This document shows, in pieces, positions 38,270 through 47,200 of a stretch of 64,000 nt of DNA. Position numbers and translations under genes: made by a program. The notes under the pieces were generated by a model, which was not told where the DNA came from, ran no database searches, and saw nothing but the letters and a program-made list of their open reading frames with translations. Position 1 is the stretch's first letter. Each line of letters begins with the position of its first letter. Source of the stretch: Diadema setosum (Eukaryota; Echinodermata; Echinoidea; Diadematoida; Diadematidae); assembly GCA_033980235.1 (NCBI GenBank), contig CM067064.1, forward strand, positions 34,069,497-34,133,496, written 5' to 3'.

Positions 38270-41200
38270 ATATACATACATAATATAATACATACATACA
38301 AACACAGATATATAATCATGGCACACATAAGGAGGAAAGCATTGACATGCAAATGCTCTCCTCCTTATGCGTGCCGTGACTGTACACAATGCGTCTACAT
38401 GGCAACATTAAATTGTAAAGGGTGCGCACTCTCATAGCAACCAAGTCTATGATTGTATATTATAAAATGCATGTACTATATTTCACGTTAAGTGCGACTC
38501 CACGTGTCTACTCTAGATAAATGAGGGTATGAGGGTTATATGCGTTCGAAAACATCATTTCTTAATTTGCGATTAAGATGAATTTGCTATGCAAGGTGGA
38601 AGAGAAAATTATTTTTGCCGTCTTTCTAAGTATGCCACTACCGTAAAGCATTTCATACAACCTGCGTCTAGTGAAGTAGAACGTGTACTGGATATTTACT
38701 CTATCACGTTGGTTTTTGAACCAACTTTGATTATTTCTATGATATAGCCGACACTGTGACATTTAGGTTCTTACAAACGATGTCAAAAAAGGTGAACTGT
38801 TATATGAATTACACTCCATGATGTACAACGTCATAAAGTACAATTTCAAATACTTTCAATACAGGCCTGTATACAACGTCTTATGAAATTAGAAGCTCTT
38901 GAGAAGGACAAACGGAACGGGAGTGATGTGTCGTATTACCCCACATCATGTTCTTGATTGACATGAAACTTTCTAGTATTTATATGCTGAACAAGAACCA
39001 TTTATGTCACACTTACGTCACAGCTCTCCACTCGTTATTATGCTGGGTTGACTGGTAAAAGTGGGCCACGTTTTCTCGGTCTCCCACGGGGTCAGGGTAT
39101 TCGTTGAAGAGCCCCCAACGGAAGTGTCCCCACTCGTGCACCAGCACTCGCCCTGCGGATTAATATCCCAAATTAAGTACGGTAATGCTGATAATGATGA
39201 TGGCGATGGTGGTAAACGTAATGATGGTAATACTCAAGGACCATGGATTATTTTTAGTGAAATGAGTGGGGTCAAGGGTAGTCTGGCTTCCAGACCCTCT
39301 GCCCATACTATTTCGCTATTCATGATATGGACGCCCTCAACGTCGAAAACTAGTATAGTTTAAGTTGATTTTGCCTTCGGCAAAGGCGGCGACTTCGTCG
39401 CCGCGGAGTCCAGTTGGCAAAGGGTCTGGAAACCAGACTAGGTCAAGGGACAATGTCGGACAGTTGCCGGAAGGAGACGAAACTCCAAGAAATCATATAG
39501 TTTTGGTTAGTCTAAAACAAAAACAAAACAAACTAGAAAGGAAAAGAAACATTGTGAGTGGAGCCCTAATCCCATGGTATCAATTCGTTCCCTGCCAGGT
39601 AATACTAAATGGTTAACAATCACTTGGGAAATCACGTGAAGTATGCAAAGTCAAAGAGTTATATTGCGAGAAGTGACGTCACGTCAAATAATATGATTCA
39701 CGACTTTGACTGGCTGCTAACGGGACGACAATGAAACGTTGCGCATTTGACATGGAGACTGTCGTCGGTCTTGATTTCTGCATATAAAGGCGTCAAACTG
39801 TCCCATACTTGAGCAACAATGGGCACACAATAAAGGAATGTTCAAATTCGGCTTTGAGCGTATAAACATTGGGTCATTCGTAGTAAGCATCGTAAAACCA
39901 TCGTGACTGTAAGCATGAGGAGTCCCGAAATTGGCACAGGATGACCATTATGGATTTTTCAATTTCGAGTGAAGTTGGTCCGAGCCTGGTTAAGAGGTGA
40001 TTAGTAGCCAATAAGTGTTAGCAGCTCGCATGAGAAACTCCACCGGCGGTTATATGATGGCTTATAAGATGTTAAATGCAGGCGTTGAGCACACTGTCCC
40101 AAGTTTGAGCAAAGATGGACACACGATAAACAGAAAATTTACAATTTCGGCTCTTATCGTATAAACTTCGGGTTATTTGTGGTGGCATCTTAAGCCATCG
40201 TATATGACCGCTGATGGTCTTTCTCAGGATTCAGTAGCAACTTCTTTGGCAAGCCAAAAAATAGCCAGAAAATGTTGCGATGGTTCCAATAATAAAAAGC
40301 TTCATATCTCGCACACAATCAAAAATATCATATTCGTTTGACCCTCTTGTATCAATTTTGGGACAGTGTGACGCCATATTCATGCTCTCCGTTTTGAGCC
40401 CCCCCCCCCCCCCCAACTCTAGGATGTGACGCGTATAGATCAATATATAGCCCTAAACTTATTCCTATTGCGCCATGCAGGCCTAAAAGTTCAGCGGGAT
40501 GAACTTTCAGAGCTCCAGAAATGCTCTCACACTGAAGCACATAGCATCTAAAATTGCCGAGATGAAAAACAGAAGGTCCTTCTTAGAGCATGCTAATCTC
40601 GTCATCGCACTGAAAAGTGGTCCTCGGCCGCTCTTCCTTTTACAAGTAATATAGAAGGTGAACATTTCCCTCTTTGAGAATGTCATAAGGGAAGTTTTTG
40701 TTTACGTGTATAATATTCAACGGTGAGACAAAGAATGATCTCACTCAAGAATTCTTTTATAAGAGCAGTGAGTGTTGTGGACGTAGATCCTAATGTTTCG
40801 TTCCTAATTAGAGAAATTATGAAGTTGAGGTTTTGGTTTTATTCATCTTCCCTGTTCATCTTTAATCATAAATGTAAGTTTGTCCAGTACATAATGAACG
40901 TTGCTTGAGTTTGTTGATGTATTTTCTTTCAAATTGTTGTTTCCCATTATTTTGGGGGTCATTTCTTTTACTTGAAATTATCTGTAGTCATGCAATTTCA
41001 AGTTTCTTTTATTCTTTATTGTCCTTCGTGGGTAGCAGGTGAACTACATAGTGAAGCTTTTATGTAGTTTTTTTTTTTCCATGTACAGTTTGCATTCTTG
41101 TGATGATCTACATAGGCCTTCTTGTTTCTTTTCCACGGATTAATTGAAAATGAAATACTCGCTGATTGTTAGTACTGTGAATTTATGAAACAAATCAAAT

Positions 41201-44200
41201 GAATGAATGCATGGTTGAGCAAGTGCCCTTCCCATTTTGTTTGTTTAGTGTAAGATTCTATGAACAAATCAAAAGCGTAACGGTACGTAAATTCGAGAGA
41301 TCTGTTTGCCCTCTTGAAACATAAAATGATTCAAAAACCTGACAAAAATGTCTCTTTAAAGACTCACCAAGATTGCCATAGGTGTTCTCGACTTCTGGGT
41401 CGGTCAAATACTCATCCATGAAATGAATGAAGCTACCGGGCTTGCCACAACCCTGGATCTGCAAGGTGTATGGATCGGGTGCCCACAGCGGATTGGCTGG
41501 AGCTATGATGACGTCAGCCAGGTCAAACCTGTTTTCTCCAAGTGGACCGTATTCCGGCTTTGAAGTCCAGTGTGAAGGTATGATGATAGTGACATTTCTG
41601 AAGAAGAGCTTGTTCCGAGTTGCAGTGTATAGGTAGCTGGATCCCTGCGTGAACATTCTCTGGAATTGGAAAGACCAAGGAGTTTCAAGAGATGGGGTAA
41701 CAACAGTGTTATTCCCTTTGATCCCATGTTTGATGCCGCCACTAGAGAACAATTCAAATATGTGGTAAACTAGAGCTACCCACAGATAGGAAGACAATCT
41801 ATTCATGTGGCATTGCATCATGACTTGTCTCTGTCAAAGGAAGATTATGTATTCGATGGTAATTACTCTCCGCCGTCCCTTCTTATGAAACATGAGCTGT
41901 ACACTAAAATGCACAGGGATGTGCAAATAAAAATTCCACAAAATTGATGAAATAAGAATTAGAATTACTCGACTTTACATGTTTTTACACTAATCTAACA
42001 TAATAATGAATAAAGAATTACACTTGAAGATTATACCATATTATCAGTTTCATTTGTCGGAAGTGATGGCAAAGATAATTAAACCCGCTTTCCAGTAAGG
42101 ATGCAGTTTCACATATTTTCACAACGTACGTCTCAGATTTACACTTTTTGACATAATCCTGGACATGATTTACTTTCTTTTTCATAAGCCTTATCATAAG
42201 CTGAAAATTAATTTCCTTTAATATAAAAACACACAAAATATAGCCGACATCATGTTAGCGTTCCAAATGAATGATCATATTGCTCGGAAAGACGGCGGCA
42301 TCAAACCCCGATCATCGAAGGCACAAATGCACCTGTGGAATTCATTTGTACGTCAAGAGAAAACCGACAGCAGTTTGAATGTTTACAGCCAGTTGGAACT
42401 CCATTTCTCAAACCTCCTTGGTAAGACATTTCAGTATCATGTTTTCAGGCATTTCAACTACTGTTTGAATAGTGTGCGTGGATAGGGAAATCACACCCTC
42501 CCTCCGAGACAATACATACTCTCCTGATAACTACCCTTCTGATAACCAACCTTCCTGAACAATTATTAACCCAAATTCTGGCAGGAAAGTTACCACCAGA
42601 ACAACTACAGAATAATTACTAATGAAACTGACAGAAGACTTAAAACAAAGAACAACGTCAAGGACTAAGCCGAACATTAACCCCCCCCCCCCAAAAAAAA
42701 AAAAAAAAAAAAACCACACACAAAAAAAAATACACACAAATGTACGCCATACGTGACCTGTTCCTCTTTGGTCAAACTGCCCAGTGTATAGGCTCGCAAA
42801 GGCAGAACATGAGAATCATCATTAAAGGAGACTTCGAATGATTTTCAGACTTTTACCATTTGAATGATGATAAATTGGTTATACTGGGTAAAGAGTTTCA
42901 GAATTTGATTGCATTAAGCATGAGATAAGAAATAAGAATATGTTTTCAAAATTTATAACATATCACAATGAACATGGAAGATGACATGCACCTAAAGAAT
43001 CCATGAGTCGGGGCTCAAGGCTGCAAAAACAAAAGGAAAACAAAATTTGCATAAATTCTACTCAGTCGACTTATTTTGTAAGGCAACTGGTATTGTAATG
43101 GAATTACATTGTTATTACTTCTGGAATATGTGAGCCTCCTACTCATGCATTCTTACGATGAACTCCCACTCATACGTTATTGTGATGTAACTGGCACACT
43201 CGAAATAAAAAATCGTTATTAGTAACATTTGTTGCCTTATTCCTAATGTTTGTTTTCCTAAGGTCCGTCAATCCGAAAATGATAGGAATCTTCATTATTC
43301 TGAAGGTTCGTTAATCCAAAAGTGACAAGGGAAGATGGGTACACTATCAAAACTTCCAAATTGCGATTTTTTTTTCTGTCTTCGTATGAACGAAGCTTCC
43401 TCATTTTCAGACTAACGAACCTTTGGTATATAAGGAACATTTTTTTTTTCATTTTCGGATTAACGAACCTTTGGAACAACGAACCTTATTTCACTTCTGG
43501 AATTATAAACTTTCGGAATAACGAACATTCGAAAGAACGATCAAAGTTTCCGAATCACAAATTTTAGTGGTTTCTCTGCTTGGGGACCACATTGAATTCA
43601 ACTAATCTAATCACAGAGCTGTCGATTTGCTACATGATATGAAAGTATGAAAATTGCCAGGAAATTCCCTTATATTTGCAAATGTATAATTGAATGAAGA
43701 CTGACGTCAAATATTATTCATAACGTAATTCCAACAACGAAAAGTGCATCATTCTAGGAGGGAAAATTTAATGAAAAGATGTGATTTTTCTTTGGGATAA
43801 TTGGTCAGTGGTGTCATAAGGACTTTGATGTGTATGTTTGTTTGTGAGTGTGTGTGTGTCCATGTTGGGAGGGGGTTGAGGGTTGACATGGGGTTTATCG
43901 TTTTCTACATTTCTCTCACAGGAAAACATCTTTTCAAGGCTAAAACTCGTTGCTAACATAAATCTAGTTCTTAGTTCCACTTTGAGGCTTGTTTCTTTTT
44001 ATTTTAATCAATGAGATAATCATTTGTGCTGTAATGAATATTCATCAAATGAATAACATGAATGGTATTTTCCTGCATTTCCACCTATTTATAAAACAAA
44101 ACTGTATTCATAAAAGGAAAGTTTTTTTTTTAGCAGTGATAATTGAAAATAGTTTTTACTACATTCAAAGAAAAATAATGGAATTAATGCTTCAAAAAGT

Positions 44201-47200
44201 ATATTGACCAGCCTAAGGTCACCTTGTCTCCGCAAGTTCATTCTTCATGTTCTCTGTTTGACTATGAATTCCATAAATTGTGCAAATGTGCTTTGTGTCG
44301 CCTTGAAAACGAGTGAAGTGCCTAACCAACCTGGAGGTGGGGGGGGGGGGGTGGGGAGGAGGTCTTGAAGGAAATATACCCATAAGCTAGTTATGTACGA
44401 GTTGGATGTATCAAAAAAATAACTTTTGATAGCTACGGCATTCAGATTACGCAAAATAATGCCTTTCCTCTGGCATTGTCTGGAGAAGGTAATGATAGGA
44501 AAGAACAAAGTGGCAATAGTTATTGTACGAATGAATGATTATGAATGAATTAAAGAATTAAAACAGAAAAAGATATACCATGTTTTTCTGCATTTATTGT
44601 GCATCATTTTTTCATTCAATTTCATTATTTTCCATATAATCAAACTATACAAAACTAATACAAATTAACAGTAATCGTTTGTGCAAGCAGGTGAAAAGGC
44701 ACATGTGGTTATTGCAATAAAGAACATGCACTTTTGTATTGAGTTATGTCAGCTGGTCAGCTATAGATGCCAATTTCAATAGAACTCTGCATTCAACATT
44801 AAAGCTTATAATGCTATGACACGCAAAGCTGTACCGTCGTTTTTGCATTTGGTTGTCCATGTCATAGCATGTGTAAACACTAAACAATGTTATAATATAA
44901 AGGCTAGCGAAATGGGAAAATCAAAGCTGGGATGGTTCGAAAAGGTGCATGGATGTGGCTGAGAGACAAGTTGTGAGCCTTTGGACTATCACCAATGATA
45001 GAAACAAAAATTCCAAGCAGGAGAGGATGTCAAGGACCGACCTAGGGGAGGTCGTTCGAAGATCACAACAAAACAGATAGGAAGACCATTATACATCTTG
45101 GTACTTGCTCTGCAGGATCGCAGGAGAACGTCACAAAGCATCCAACGAAATGTTGTGAGAAGGTACAATACAAGGGGATCCAGTCAGACTACGAGAAATC
45201 GACTCCACGCTGCCAATCTTCGAGTGAAAAAAAAAATGCAAAGAAGCCAGCAATGACTGCTCAACAAAAGCAGGCCCACCTTCGTTCGTGCTTCTAATAT
45301 GCAGCTGGAACATTTTCATTGCAATCACTGAACATTGATGAAATCATAGATCCTTTTCACAACAAAGATGACAGATCATGCAAATCAATCCCCTGTCGCT
45401 TATGTTGTTTATTACCTTGATGTGTAAATGTAAAAGTTCGGCGAGATAAGTAGCTCGATATTTTTTTTTTAAGTGCTCATATTGAAATTTGTTTGTTTTT
45501 TGTTTGGTTGAGCACAATCATTTTCCTTTGATTTCAAGTGAATGCTGATGTTAGAACGCATAGCAAAGGAATAGCATTAAAAACTCTCTTGTCTGTATTA
45601 AACATGGTAAAAAGGGCCAAAATCCATGGCTTACTAACTTTGGGTCATTTTACAACTTTTCAATTTTGTCTACTTTATCCAACATTTTAAAGCGCTGCTC
45701 CTCCGTGTACATCAGTGTATGTAAGCCATAATTACAACTAGTAGGGTAGCAATTTACAGGAAATTTTATACATTTTCTGTTCATGTCAAGCATATGCGTC
45801 AATTAATACTGAGATAAGAAATAGACAACCACAAACTCAAATTTCCAAACTTTACGTATGCACATACATAGATGACAAATAACTTAATCACATATTTTGT
45901 TTCTACCGAGCTCATGATTAATACACTTCACCTTTAATTAAGGTTGTTGGGTAATAGTTTCAACAACAGAATTTCGTTACGTCGATATGCAGATAAGTAG
46001 CTTTCGAACTAAGCGGTATGGGAGATCCTCATTGTTAACGCGACGTTGACGGATGGAAGAAGGCTGCAGGTACATAAATGACAAAGTCGGACAATAAAAT
46101 AATGGTTTGTGATAGAGGCTAGAGAGAAGATAATGACAGACTGTAAAGACGGTATCACTATAACCTAAAGGCAGATAGATGCTTCCCCTAGATCTTCCCA
46201 TGCAACAAGGACAACAATTGTTTTTTTTTTATTTCTCACAACGCTACCCCTCAAAGACATTGTCAAAGCAGACAATGGCATGAAACCATGACGTGTTGTG
46301 CTCTCTTTTAAAAAAGGGGTAATGCCGCTCAGTTATGGCTCAATTTTCCAGGAGCCCATGCATGATGATCAGAAAATAAAGGCAGACTAATAGATAATAT
46401 ACCTTTTATGTTGACGTGTTATTTAAAAACAGTGGGGGTATCAACAACAGTGTTAACAATTAATGGAAAACTGTGAAATGAATTCCCTTTATATTTCAAA
46501 CAGAAACGTTTCCCTTCGTTCTAGAGATATTGTGGAGCTATTCTGCATGCCTTTAATTTCTCTTTAGGAGTAGGATCACACCAGGTTTTGTTTGAGATAT
46601 AATATCTAAATTGGAAATAGGATACATTGATTGCTATGACATTAGATTAATGTTGCTCTTACATCATCAAAAGATAGAGCAAACTTTTAGAGCAAGTGAG
46701 TAACATTGCTTGAACATTGTTGAACTGCTGTCTTGCAAACGAGTACGAATCTTTGATAAATCCATCGTCAGAGACCATTATCTGTAAAGTGGTAATTGGG
46801 AAGTTTTCACCAGCTCAATTCATAGAATGTTCGATATTGAAACTTCTCAGGTTTCAAACGCATTGTCATACCTCTTCTTATTTGAGGGTCAACATCAATA
46901 TGATTTTTTTTTTAATCTGCAAAATTATTCAAATGTCATGGAAATCATAACATTAATGAAGGAAAGAAACCTTAAAGAAAGCAAGAGGCTTGTTGAAGAC
47001 GGCTATACAAGCTACATACAAAACTTAATCATAGACGGGTCCAATGTAGTTGGCACATGATCATTAGATAAGCAAACACACACACACACACATACAAACA
47101 CACAATTACACGGCAAAGGCAGACAAAATGATGTTATAAATAATTCACCATCTTGACTTTTATGTTTTATGATGACAAAGAGTCGAGGGATATACTTTAT

